47,499 nt of DNA, taken from positions 1-47,499 of the forward strand of contig JAJZPM010000026.1 in NCBI GenBank assembly GCA_021811105.1. The letters are read 5' to 3'. The notes beneath the pieces are model-generated. The model searched no databases. It was not told the DNA's origin and was given only the letters and a program-made list of their open reading frames with translations. A program made the translations under genes and the position numbers. Below, piece by piece: positions 7,183 to 16,700 of this stretch. The DNA is from Nitrospirota bacterium (GTDB taxonomy: Bacteria > Nitrospirota > Thermodesulfovibrionia > Thermodesulfovibrionales > UBA6898). The first letter of the stretch is position 1. Each line of letters opens with the position of its first letter.

Positions 7183-8646
7183 ATGTCATATAAAGATTTG
7201 AGGGAATTTATCAAAGTAATTGAAAGAAAAGGTCTTCTTCTACGGGTCAGGACGGAGGTCGACCCGATACTCGAAATCACTGAAATCACCGACCGCATGT
7301 GCAAGTCTCCGGGGGGAGGAAAGGCGCTTTTTTTCGAGAAGGTGAAGGGTTCGGCCTTTCCTGTAGTTACCAACCTCTTCGGTTCATTCGAGCGCATGTG
7401 CCTTTCCCTTGAGGTGAAGAGGCTCGATGATGTCGCGGAAAGGATAGAGGGACTTCTCAACCAGGCCCCTCCGAAGAGTCTTATCGACAAACTCTCGCTG
7501 CTGCCGAAACTGATCGAATTTTCAAAATATTTCCCGAAGCAGGTGAAAAGCGCGCCTTGTCAGGAGGTGATAGAAAAGGAAAACCCTGATCTCGGCAAAT
7601 TTCCGATCCTGAAATGCTGGCCTCATGACGGTCAACCCGGAGACGAGGGCCGGTTCATTACTTTTCCTATGGTCTTTACAAAAGATCCCGAGACCGGCAG
7701 GCCGAACTGCGGTATGTACCGCATCCATGTCTACGACAAAAACACCACCGGTATGCACTGGCACATCCACAAGGACGGCGCAAGGCACTACGACAAATAC
7801 ACGAAGCTCGGCAGGCGCATGCCCGCAGCGATCGCAGTGGGAAGCGACCCGGCCGTGATCTATGCATCGAGCGCTCCCCTTCCGGAGGCTGTCGACGAAA
7901 TGGTCTTTGCAGGGTTTCTCAGGAAGTCGCCTGTCGAGATGGTCAAGTGCATCACGTCCGACATCGAGGTTACCGCCAACAGCGAGCTCGTGATCGAAGG
8001 GTATCTGGACCCGGGCGAAACCCGGATAGAAGGCCCCTTCGGAGACCACACAGGTTTTTATTCACCCGCCGAACCGTATCCGGTCTTTCACGTTACCTGC
8101 ATCACGCACCGCAGGGACATGATATATCCGGCGACGATCGTCGGCAAGCCGCCGATGGAGGACTGTTACATGGGCAAGGCGACGGAAAGGATATTCCTGC
8201 CCCTGATCCGTCTCGACTTCCCGGAGATCCGGGACATCAACTTACCGATGGAAGGGGTCTTTCACAACTTCGCGATCATCTCGATAAAAAAGAGCTATCC
8301 GGGCCATGCAAAAAAAATCATCAGCGGGCTATGGGGAAAAGGACAGATGATGTTCGCTAAGCTGCTCATCGTGGTCGACGACGACGTTGATGTCCAGGAC
8401 CTCTCCTATACCGCATGGAGAGTGCTGAACAACGTCGACTGGAAGCGGGATACCGTGTTTGCCGACGGGCCGCTCGATGCGCTCGATCACTCGGCGAACT
8501 GGCCGCGATACGGCTCGAAGATGGGAATCGACGCCACTCGCAAGACCCGGGAGGAAGGCATGATGAGGGACTGGCCCGAGGAGATTTTCATGTCTGAGGA
8601 GATTAGAAAACTCGTCGATTCGCGGTGGAAGGAATATGGTCTCTAA
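7183..8646 (+). CDS. UbiD-family decarboxylase
   Basis: A 487-residue prenylated-FMN-dependent (de)carboxylase of the UbiD family. The length is typical. Recognisable segments are GMYRIHVYDKNTTGMHWH and RRMPAAIAVG (prFMN and Arg region), IEGYLDPGETRIEGPFGDHT with the two catalytic glutamates (about 265-285), and the C-terminal VDDDVDVQDLSYTAWR. UbiD removes the carboxyl of 4-hydroxybenzoate polyprenyl precursors in ubiquinone synthesis. In menaquinone-making anaerobes the homologue acts in the futalosine route or on other aromatic acids, so I leave the symbol open. GAGGAGG lies eight bases before the ATG. The next gene overlaps its stop codon. Confidence 0.92.
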   Translation: MSYKDLREFIKVIERKGLLLRVRTEVDPILEITEITDRMCKSPGGGKALFFEKVKGSAFPVVTNLFGSFERMCLSLEVKRLDDVAERIEGLLNQAPPKSLIDKLSLLPKLIEFSKYFPKQVKSAPCQEVIEKENPDLGKFPILKCWPHDGQPGDEGRFITFPMVFTKDPETGRPNCGMYRIHVYDKNTTGMHWHIHKDGARHYDKYTKLGRRMPAAIAVGSDPAVIYASSAPLPEAVDEMVFAGFLRKSPVEMVKCITSDIEVTANSELVIEGYLDPGETRIEGPFGDHTGFYSPAEPYPVFHVTCITHRRDMIYPATIVGKPPMEDCYMGKATERIFLPLIRLDFPEIRDINLPMEGVFHNFAIISIKKSYPGHAKKIISGLWGKGQMMFAKLLIVVDDDVDVQDLSYTAWRVLNNVDWKRDTVFADGPLDALDHSANWPRYGSKMGIDATRKTREEGMMRDWPEEIFMSEEIRKLVDSRWKEYGL

Positions 8647-9017
8647 TGCAGGCAAATGCTCTCATCAAGTGGCTCATAAACACGATCTCTATCATGCTCG
8701 CGATCAAGTGGGTGCCCGGCATTGTTTACAGCGGGGCGTGGTGGGGGATACTTATCGTCGGACTGATATTCGGTCTGATCAACACCTATATCCGGCCGTT
8801 TGTCAAACTCTTCGCCCTTCCCTTGCTGATCCTCTCGCTCGGGCTCTTCACCTTCGTCATTAACGCGCTGATGCTGATGCTTACGTCGTGGCTTTCCGGT
8901 GAGTTCTCTCTCGGCTTCCATGTCGCCGGATTCAAAGCCGCCTTCTGGGGCTCCGTGGTAATAAGCCTCGTCAGTCTCATCCTCTCCTGCCTGATGCCGC
9001 CGAAAGAAGCACAATAG
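8646..9017 (+). CDS. Small membrane protein of the phage_holin_4_2 family
   Basis: A 123-residue protein with four hydrophobic segments: IKWLINTISIMLAIKWVPGI, WWGILIVGLIFGLINTYIRP, LFALPLLILSLGLFTFVINA, and a C-terminal anchor. The INTYIRPFVKLFALPL core is the hallmark of the YvlD/phage_holin_4_2 family found in many bacteria; its function is unknown and it is not necessarily phage-derived. The start ATG at 8646 shares its A with the ubiD TAA, so the two are translationally coupled. Confidence 0.85.
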   Translation: MQANALIKWLINTISIMLAIKWVPGIVYSGAWWGILIVGLIFGLINTYIRPFVKLFALPLLILSLGLFTFVINALMLMLTSWLSGEFSLGFHVAGFKAAFWGSVVISLVSLILSCLMPPKEAQ

Positions 9018-9039
9018 GATCGACCTCACAGGACCGTAA

Positions 9040-9945
9040 TCACGGCGGGCATTTCGCGCATACCGACGTAAAGAGCGCGGTGCTGAGATACCTGTCTCCC
9101 CGGTCGGGCAGGATAACGACGATCGTGCCTTTCCCGATCCTTTCGGCTATCCGCAATGCACCGCTAACGGCGGCGCCGCTGCTCATGCCTACGAAGAGCC
9201 CCTCCCGGAGCGCAAGCATCCTCGTCGTGTCGAAGGCGTCGTCTCCGACGTTTATCTTTTCGTCCAGCGCCGCCTCGTTATAAATCTTCGGGACTATCGA
9301 CTCCTTCATGTTCTTCAGCCCCTGCACCCTGTGGCCCAGAAAAGGCTCGACGCCGACAACTTTAATCTTCTCGCTGAACTCTTTCAGCCTTTTTCCCACT
9401 CCCATCAGCGTGCCCGTTGTCCCCATCCCGGCCACGAGCACGTCGACCTTTCCGTTCGTCTGGGCCAGGATCTCCGGCCCCGTCGTCTCGTAATGGGCCT
9501 TGATGTTGGCAGGGTTGTCAAACTGGTTCGGCATGAAGTATTCGCCCGGTGATTCGTCGACCATTTGATGTGCCCGCTTGATCGCACCGTCTGTGCCTTC
9601 CTTGCCGGGACTGAGCACGAGTTCGGCGCCAAAGGCCTCGAGGACCTTTCTCCGCTCAAGGCTGACGCACTCGGGCATCACGAGCCTGACCCTGTACCCC
9701 TTCGCCGCGCCGACCATGGCAAGACCGATGCCGGTATTCCCGGAGGTCGCTTCGAGAATCGTGTCGCCTTTCCGGATTCGGCCGGTCTCCTCCGCTTCCT
9801 TTATCATGTAATACGCGATCCTGTCCTTCACCGAGCCGCCGGGATTGTTTCCCTCGAGCTTGGCGAGGACCGTGACGCCCGGAATGCTGTTTACCGCCTC
9901 CAATTTCACAAGAGGCGTGTTGCCGATACACTCAAGAACTCCCAT
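9040..9945 (-). CDS. cysM: Cysteine synthase, CysM type
   Basis: A 301-residue fold-type II PLP enzyme. Signature: [16 protein letters not shown] with the PLP lysine, [13 protein letters not shown] as the substrate loop, [13 protein letters not shown] as the phosphate-binding glycine loop, and a C-terminal serine in [10 protein letters not shown]. It makes cysteine from an activated serine and sulfide or thiosulfate. The ATG at 9945 has a strong GAGGAGG site 6 bases upstream, so I prefer it to the TTG at 9972. The protein ends in a CAKCPP tail, an unusual CxxC that could be a redox or metal site. It is convergent with the holin-like gene. Confidence 0.93.
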   Translation of the reverse strand: MGVLECIGNTPLVKLEAVNSIPGVTVLAKLEGNNPGGSVKDRIAYYMIKEAEETGRIRKGDTILEATSGNTGIGLAMVGAAKGYRVRLVMPECVSLERRKVLEAFGAELVLSPGKEGTDGAIKRAHQMVDESPGEYFMPNQFDNPANIKAHYETTGPEILAQTNGKVDVLVAGMGTTGTLMGVGKRLKEFSEKIKVVGVEPFLGHRVQGLKNMKESIVPKIYNEAALDEKINVGDDAFDTTRMLALREGLFVGMSSGAAVSGALRIAERIGKGTIVVILPDRGDRYLSTALFTSVCAKCPP

Positions 9946-10092
9946 CTGCACCTCCTCGAATGCGTCTTTCAATATAACAGATTTACAGGCCGTGTTGAAA
10001 GCAGGTCATTATTGGCTGTTTTCCCCTTTTTGTTGACCTTCTGACCACTTGGTGATACGCTTTAGCTGAGACTCAGTCAAAGGAGGATGATT

Positions 10093-10290
10093 ATGTTCCA
10101 TAATGAAGAGGGCAACGGAGCAACAGTGCTCATCTCTTTCCTGGTCGGCGGTATCGTAGGCGCCGGATTGGCGCTTCTGTTCGCCCCTTATTCCGGCAAG
10201 AAGATGAGAGGAAAGATCGTGGACATGGCTGACGATGTAAAGGACTATGCCACCGACTACTCCAAGAAGCTGAAACAGAAGATTTCCTGA
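10093..10290 (+). CDS. YtxH-like small membrane protein
   Basis: A 65-residue protein. One N-terminal membrane segment with glycine pairs (LISFLVGGIVGAGLALLFAP) is followed by YSGKKMRGKI and an amphipathic helix DVKDYATDYSKKLKQ. This is the YtxH/gas-vesicle-like stress protein layout: an anchor plus a charged coiled coil. GGAGG sits six bases before the ATG at 10093 and directly abuts the upstream ATG at 10087, so the later start is chosen. Function unknown; relatives are stress-induced. Confidence 0.8.
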   Translation: MFHNEEGNGATVLISFLVGGIVGAGLALLFAPYSGKKMRGKIVDMADDVKDYATDYSKKLKQKIS

Positions 10291-10348
10291 GAAAGAAGAC
10301 TTCGCCGGCGCGCCCCGAACATGGACATGCACAGGCCTTTGGGGTTGC

Positions 10349-10903
10349 TCATCGTTGCGGCGACAGTTGTACCTTGACGTAGGCGTTCTCACGGAGTTCT
10401 TTCAGTGTCTGCTTCAGCCTTGAATTGAGCTGCTTTTCCGTGAGATACTTTTCGATCTCATCCCTGACGTTGTCAAGCGTCTTTCCCGCAAATTTGTCCT
10501 GATTCTTTTTGTAAAACTCCTCGATGTCCGCCTCGCTCACCCTTATGAATGCCCTTACCTTCAGGTCGACGTATTCGTCGATCATCTGGTCCCTTGTCGG
10601 TGCTTCGATTCTGTATTTTTTCGCCTGCCTCCACAACAAGATCCTGTTTATCATCGTGTTAAGGACCTCTTCTTCGGTAATATCGGGCGCAAGTTTTTTT
10701 GCGACCCCGAACTGTTCCCGCAATTCGCTCAGGGTGATGGCCTGGTCATCGACAAAGGCGACAACACGGTCGAAAATCTCGGCCTCTGAAAGAGCAGTGA
10801 GCAGTAAAAAGTGAACAGTGAACAGTAAAAAAACAAAAAAAATTGCCCGCCCTGGCAGCCTTGAGTTTTTTCCTTTCTTCGGCGAAAAATCATGTCGATT
10901 CAA
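10349..10903 (-). CDS. SurA N-terminal domain-like protein lacking a PPIase domain
   Basis: A periplasmic-chaperone-like protein of about 184 residues. A hydrophobic signal segment (AIFFVFLLFTVHFLLLTALS) is followed by IFDRVVAFVDDQAITLSELR, the typical opening of SurA. A helical domain then runs EEEVLNTMINRILLWRQAKK to the C-terminus. The parvulin PPIase domains of SurA are absent, leaving chaperone modules only. I chose the TTG at 10903 because GAGG lies 8 bases upstream; a GTG at 10942 inside the heptamer array is the alternative. It sits just after the BamA-like gene, which fits a role in outer-membrane protein delivery. The signal peptide is encoded by short 7-base repeats. Confidence 0.72.
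   Translation of the reverse strand: MNRHDFSPKKGKNSRLPGRAIFFVFLLFTVHFLLLTALSEAEIFDRVVAFVDDQAITLSELREQFGVAKKLAPDITEEEVLNTMINRILLWRQAKKYRIEAPTRDQMIDEYVDLKVRAFIRVSEADIEEFYKKNQDKFAGKTLDNVRDEIEKYLTEKQLNSRLKQTLKELRENAYVKVQLSPQR
10793..10828. repeat. Imperfect heptamer repeats inside the SurA-like signal peptide
   Basis: AGCAGTG/AGCAGTA followed by GTGAACA twice (10811-10824), all with a 7-base period. They encode the hydrophobic LLFTVHFLLLTALS stretch in the opposite direction. Confidence 0.55.
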
Positions 10904-10929
10904 TTTTGGAACCTCGTATTTCAGGCCGT

Positions 10930-10985
10930 TTTCACCTTTCACCTTTCACCTTTCACCTTTCACCTTTCACCTTTCACCTTTCACC
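10930..10985. repeat. Eight perfect tandem copies of TTTCACC
   Basis: A 56-base heptanucleotide microsatellite between the stop of the BamA-like gene (10989) and the start of the SurA-like gene. On the transcribed strand each unit reads GGTGAAA, which supplies both an AAGGTG-like Shine-Dalgarno element and a GTG codon. Changes in copy number would shift the spacing and frame of those GTG codons. Confidence 0.95.
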
Positions 10986-10988
10986 GTT

Positions 10989-13730
10989 TTAGAACGCATG
11001 GCCGACGCTGAAATGGATTTCGCCCCTGCTCTCTCCGGCCTCCCGGTTCAGTTTGAGGCCGTAATCCACACGCAGAGGCCCCACAGGAGTGTTGTAACGC
11101 AACCCAAGGCCGGTCGTAAATTTAAGCTGCATCGGGTCTACGTCTTTCGCCTTGAGCCAGACATTTCCCATGTCGACAAATGGAACAAGCCCGAAACCCC
11201 TCCCGATGTCGGTCCTGAACTCGATATTGCCCATGAGGTATGCGTTACCTCCCGTCGGGTTGCCGTCCGCCCCTTTCGGGCCGAGGGAGTCCTGCGGATA
11301 TCCCCTGACAGTCGATCTGCCGCCGAGGAAAAACCTCTCGACGATGGGGAGCTGTTCCGTGCTTCCCAGGCCATAGGCGACTCCCCCCCTTACGGAAAAG
11401 GCCAGAGTAATCCTCTTGCTCAGCCTGTGAAAGTTGCTTCCGTAGGCTTCCACTTTGACGAAATCGGTCTCGGACAAGAGCAGAAAACTGGCCATTTTCA
11501 TCGAGAGCCCTGCAAGAAACCCCTGATGAGGGTCGAACGGATTGTCCCTCGTGTCGTATATGATCGCAGGCTTAATGCTGCTGATTGCCAGCGTTCCGGT
11601 GTCCTCCCTGCTCAGTATCACGTCGGGTTTCACGTCAAAGGTCCTGACAAGTGAGAACTCATAATAGAGTTCCGTCTTCAGCTTGTCGCTCAGTTTCTTC
11701 TCAACTCCGGCGGTTACCGAGTATCGATGAAGTTTGTAAAGGGTCTCCCCATTGTCGAAGTTTAGCTCCGTCCTTCTCTCATACAGAAAAAACGTCCTGA
11801 ACGGCAGCCTTTTTCCTAAGAACCACGGCTCGTTATACTGCAGGATATACCTGTTTTCGAGGGAACTCGCCTCGACACGCAGAAGCCCCTCCCTGTTCAT
11901 TCCCCAGAGGTTGCGGTAACCCACCTCCACATACCCGCGGTATTTCTCGAATTCTCCGTATCCGACACCGAACTCGACAGATCCGGCGTTCCCCTCTGCC
12001 ACCTTGATCAGGACGTCCTTTTCTGCATCTTCCCCGTCGACCGTCTCGATTTCTACGTCCGTAAAGAGTCCCAGCTTATAGAGGCGCTGCCTCTGTTCGG
12101 CAAGAAGGCGGAAACTGTATGGTTGCCCTTCCTTGTACAGGAGTTCCCGGCTAAAAACCTTATACTTTGTTTTTTCGTTGCCGATAATCACGGTCTTACC
12201 GAAGAACTTCTCTGCTCCTCCGGTAACCTTGAAGACTACGTTAGCCTTGTAGTTCTCTACGGTGCGCGTCACAATTACATCCACGTTCATATGCCCTGAG
12301 TTCACAAAATAATCAAGTATTCTGAACCTCGCGTCTGTTATGTCCACCTCGTTGTATGGGTCGCCGGGCTTGATCCCGATAAGTGCCATGAGCTTCTCTC
12401 TCGCCGACGGAGGCTCCCCGGTAATTTCAACGGAGCCTATCTCGGTCTTCTTCCCTTCGTCTATGTCTACGACAATCGCCACCGTTGCCGCCGCCTTGTC
12501 TATCTTCGTCTCGATGTCTTTCACCGAGGCGTCGACATATCCGAGAGCCCCGTAAAACTCCTTAAGAGAGTCCTTGTCCCTGTCGATAAGATCCGGATTG
12601 AACGCATCTCCCTCGGTCAAAGACATCACTTCCCTAAGCCGCTGTGCGGGCAGAGTGACGCCGACAAAGGAGATCGACTGGACCTTTACCTTTTCTCCCT
12701 CAAAGACGAAGAACGTGATCGTTCTGCCCTGCTCGTCGGCATGGGTCACAGGCGCGATCTGGGCGAAGGCGTATCCCCTGCTGTGATACAGGGCAAGCAT
12801 CCGGCTGATAGCCTCTTCGATCACCTCGTCGTTAAATTCCTCCACCTCGAAAAAGGGCGCCTCTTTTAAAAGGTCCGCAGTTGAGATCGCGCTGTTGCCC
12901 TCGATCTTGATCGTAAGACGACTTCCCGGGTCGACCTTGATTTCGAGATCACCGTCCCGGAAGGAAGAAGGGCCCACCACCGGCCTGTAATACCCGTGCT
13001 TCTTGAAGAAAGCTTCGATTCGCTTCAGGTCCGCATCAAGTATCCTCCGATTATATACGGCTCCGGGAGATAATTTCATGACGCGGAGCACCGCGTCCGA
13101 ACCGACGTCTTCCGGGGCATGGTAGGAAGGAGGCAGGTCTATCACGATGCTCCTGACAATAAGCGGCCTGCCGGTATCGACATTGAGGATGACGTTTACG
13201 CGATATGTTTTGTCGGTCTTTTCGGCTTCTACGGTTACCTTTGCATCCGGAAAGCCGTATTCCGACAAACGCTCTTTCAGTGCCGCCCCTGCCTTCCCGA
13301 TCAGGTCGTATCTCATCTGCTGGCCTTCTTTCAGCATGAAAAGCTCCCTGAGTTCCCGTGCAGAAAGATCGCTCTTCCCTTTTACCGCTATCTTGTCGAT
13401 CACATCGCGTTCCCTGACCTGCACCTGGACCGCGGGGTTTTCGCCGTCCGGCACATGGACGATGATATCCTCGAATATTCCTTTATAGAAGGCCCGCTTG
13501 ATGCCGTCCCTCACCACTGCCGCATCTATTTTCTGGCCCGGAGTTATGCCGAGCATATTCAAAAACTCATTTTCACTAATCGAAGAAAGCCCCGTCACTT
13601 CAACCTTCCCCACGGTCACCGCCGTCGCAACACGGGGAATAAGGAACAGGGAAATAACGATAATCGAGACAAGAAAACCGGCGCCGAAACGGCCACGGTA
13701 ATTTCGTATTGCCCTATCTCTTCCCGTCAT
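10989..13730 (-). CDS. BamA/TamA-like outer-membrane assembly protein with many POTRA repeats
   Basis: A 913-residue Omp85 protein. A signal peptide (VSIIVISLFLIPRVATA) is followed by repeats of about 75-85 residues, each starting with a V/I-x-GN-like strand and containing a GY/GF turn, such as VGKVEVTGLSSISENEF, IDKIAVKGKSDLSAREL, LTIKIEGNSAISTADLL and VQSISFVGVTLPAQRLR. I count seven before the barrel, against five in BamA and three in TamA. The barrel from about residue 570 includes VRGYPQDSLGPKG (the VRGF/Y loop-6 motif) and ends in VGHAF, an aromatic C-terminus. It folds beta-barrel proteins into the outer membrane or pairs with TamB. The ATG overlaps the tamB stop by four bases, so it is cotranslated with TamB; TamA-like is my working call. 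Confidence 0.93.
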   Translation of the reverse strand: MTGRDRAIRNYRGRFGAGFLVSIIVISLFLIPRVATAVTVGKVEVTGLSSISENEFLNMLGITPGQKIDAAVVRDGIKRAFYKGIFEDIIVHVPDGENPAVQVQVRERDVIDKIAVKGKSDLSARELRELFMLKEGQQMRYDLIGKAGAALKERLSEYGFPDAKVTVEAEKTDKTYRVNVILNVDTGRPLIVRSIVIDLPPSYHAPEDVGSDAVLRVMKLSPGAVYNRRILDADLKRIEAFFKKHGYYRPVVGPSSFRDGDLEIKVDPGSRLTIKIEGNSAISTADLLKEAPFFEVEEFNDEVIEEAISRMLALYHSRGYAFAQIAPVTHADEQGRTITFFVFEGEKVKVQSISFVGVTLPAQRLREVMSLTEGDAFNPDLIDRDKDSLKEFYGALGYVDASVKDIETKIDKAAATVAIVVDIDEGKKTEIGSVEITGEPPSAREKLMALIGIKPGDPYNEVDITDARFRILDYFVNSGHMNVDVIVTRTVENYKANVVFKVTGGAEKFFGKTVIIGNEKTKYKVFSRELLYKEGQPYSFRLLAEQRQRLYKLGLFTDVEIETVDGEDAEKDVLIKVAEGNAGSVEFGVGYGEFEKYRGYVEVGYRNLWGMNREGLLRVEASSLENRYILQYNEPWFLGKRLPFRTFFLYERRTELNFDNGETLYKLHRYSVTAGVEKKLSDKLKTELYYEFSLVRTFDVKPDVILSREDTGTLAISSIKPAIIYDTRDNPFDPHQGFLAGLSMKMASFLLLSETDFVKVEAYGSNFHRLSKRITLAFSVRGGVAYGLGSTEQLPIVERFFLGGRSTVRGYPQDSLGPKGADGNPTGGNAYLMGNIEFRTDIGRGFGLVPFVDMGNVWLKAKDVDPMQLKFTTGLGLRYNTPVGPLRVDYGLKLNREAGESRGEIHFSVGHAF

Positions 13731-16700
13731 TTGAATTCGAAGCGGAAGCGAAGGTCCCCCCCCAGAATCCCCCTTTCGTCCCTTAGGCCCACCAGGGATA
13801 TCTTCTTGCTGAGAAAATATTCGACCTTCACAATCTGGTCCTGTGCCGAACCTACCGAAGAAGTGTAGGTCACAAAAACCTTGTCCCCCAGCAATCTTTT
13901 GGAAACCGTCACACTCGGCTCGACTGTACCCGTCGTCTTGGAGACGTGGGGGTCGATCTGGAAGCGGTCGAGGCCTGTAATCGACCGCATCCTCTCCTCG
14001 ACCACATCCTGGAGCTTGCCGGTCACGAAGGAAGTCGCTTCCCCCGCGCCTATCCCTCCTTCGAGGCCTTTTAGGTTCGCCCCTGTCTGTCCGACGGCAA
14101 GGAGCGACAGGATATCCATTTCTTTCAGAACAGGGTCGGAAGAAAGAGACACATTGAAACGCTCAAACTGGCCCTCGAGATTCATCTTGATCTTGTATCC
14201 GCTGACGTCCGTCTCGGAAGAGATCTCCACGACCGGGTTGATCCTGTTCGGATCAAAAAACCCGACGCTCGCGTGAAGGATCCTGAACTCATTGTTCCTG
14301 AAATAGACCGTACCGTCGGAAGTCTCGATCCTTCCGAAGAGAAGCGGCCGGTAGACCCATCCCCTCAATATCATGTCGGCGCTCACAGTCGCGCGGGCCA
14401 CATTATTGTCTATATAGATATTGTCCTTGCCGGCTATCCTGACGTTGAGTTCGGCCTTTTCGAGACCCGATATGTCCGTCTTATACTTGACAGCCTTCTG
14501 CGTCTTCAGAAGCCAGCTCTTCCATTCCACCCGCTCCCGGTATCTTGCCCGGTTGATCATTACGTCGCCGGAAATAATCTGCGAAGCGGGCGTCCCTTTA
14601 TATAGAATGTTCCCTCCGAAATTGACCGTGAAATCATTGGACGGAGAGACCGTAATGTTCTTCAGCGCCGCCTCCACATAAAACCTCTTAAAGGAAAATT
14701 TCTTGAGATACACGATGCCGGACAAGTCCACATCCCCGCCCCCGAGCTTGCCGGAAAGGCCCTGCAGCACGACTCTGTCGTTGTCCATATAGAGATATCC
14801 GTTCAGGGAACTAAGCCTGTAGGGATAGTCCTTAAGGCCGAAAGATCCGTTCTTCAGTGTGATGCCGCCGTTTATCACAGGGTTGTCCCAGTCCCCGGTT
14901 GCCGCCAGCACGAATTCTGCGTCACCTTTCAAAACACCTATCCTGCTCGAAAGGCTCTTGAAAGGCGAGAGAGAAGAACTTCCTTCGGCAACGAGATTGT
15001 ACTTCCTGCCTATCTCGATGCTGCCGTCAAGCCTGAGCGTCATACTTCCGCTCCTGAGCGATATTTTTTCCATCGTAAGCGTCCTGTCCTTCAGAGAGAG
15101 GCCGATCTCCTTCTCGTTCGCAAAACTGTAACCGTACATCGAAAGCGACATCTGTCTCATCGTCAGGGAACCGCCGACGTGCTCCTTGTCCCCGCGGAGC
15201 AGGGCCGTCCCGCTCATGCTCAGAATCAGGTCCTCAGGAACATCCTTCAGGAAAGAGCTTACGATGAAATCATACCTACCGGTCCGCATCTCGATCTTCG
15301 CTTCCCACGGGATCTCTTTTTCGAGCCTGCCCTTGCCGGTCAGGGAGACCTTACCGTCAAGCAAGTCCGCCTTTACGGCGATGTCCCGGTCCCTGACTGT
15401 TGCGCGTATCGTCCCGCCGCCCACGGGTTTCCCCTTTAGCCGGCCTTCGACCATCCTTCCGTCCAACACAATCGAGGGGTCATCGAAAGTCCCGCGGCCT
15501 TCGGTCTTTAGGCTGAAGACCGCGTCGCCCTTGATCTCCCTCTGCAGAAGGTCGCTCAAGTAGAGCCGGTCGGACGAGGCGTCATATGAAAACAGTCCGT
15601 CGGCGGAGATCGAGGCGTCGCCGGTGATCGACGACTTCCCGCGAAGGACGCGCATTTTCGCGAAATTCAGCTTCCTGTCCTGGTAATTCCAGTCGAACGA
15701 AGCGGAATCAAACGGCACGTGATAGACTGACGCGCGCTCGACCGATGCCCTTCCGGAGAGGACGGGATTTTCGGCGGTCCCGCCGATTCTGACGTCGGAA
15801 TGCAACCGCCCGTAGCCGACGAACTTCGGATAGAATATCCTTGCGAAACGGTCGAGGTCCGCATTTTTTATTGTGGCGCTGAGCTTATATTCAGGTCTTG
15901 CAAGGTCAAAGAGTTCCTTGGCGTCCCTGAATGCAACGCTGCCGCTAAGTGTTGCCGATTGCCCCTTCCCCCTGACTGTCATGTCCTTGATATCCAGTTC
16001 GTTCTTCCGGTAAATGATATTTGTCTCAATGACATCAGCCGCATATTGTTCGTAGACCGGATTCAGTACCTCGATCTGCCCCCCGAGGACAGGGTCGCCG
16101 AAGGTGCCGGTTATCTTCCCCCTGAAGGCAGCGGCGCCTTTCAGTTTTATATAGTAGGGAGAGGTCAGGTCCGTAACGTCCGGTGTGCGCATGCGCCCTG
16201 CGAAATCAAGAGATTTCCTTTCGATATCCGCGGTGCCGTCGGCCGTGATTTCGGAAATCCCCGTCCGGAGTCTTAAATCTGCGAGCGTAAGGAGCGGGCC
16301 TTCCATCCTGTAACGGCCGTAAATATTTCTGATCCTTCCCAGGACGTCTTTGCCGGACTCGACACTCCTGTATTCGAAGCGGCCGGCGGGGTTGAATGTT
16401 GCCCCGGACGTTGACAGGTCACCGCTCACCTTACCGGGCGGCACTCCCGGGTCCCAGCCGATGAGTCTGAATAACGGGCGACTATCCACATCCGCAAAAG
16501 CGACATCGACGGTGTAGGAATTGACGACCGGCAAATCGATCGATGCCGACACCTTTGCACTGCCGTTATAGAGTATCCCCGCGCCTTCGGTGAATCTCAT
16601 GACCCCGTCCCCGTAAGAGACGTTGCACTTGAGCCGTTTCACGTCCACGTCGAAGAGGTTACCGTCAGTCATGACGACCGTCCCCCCCCCCTTGATATTG

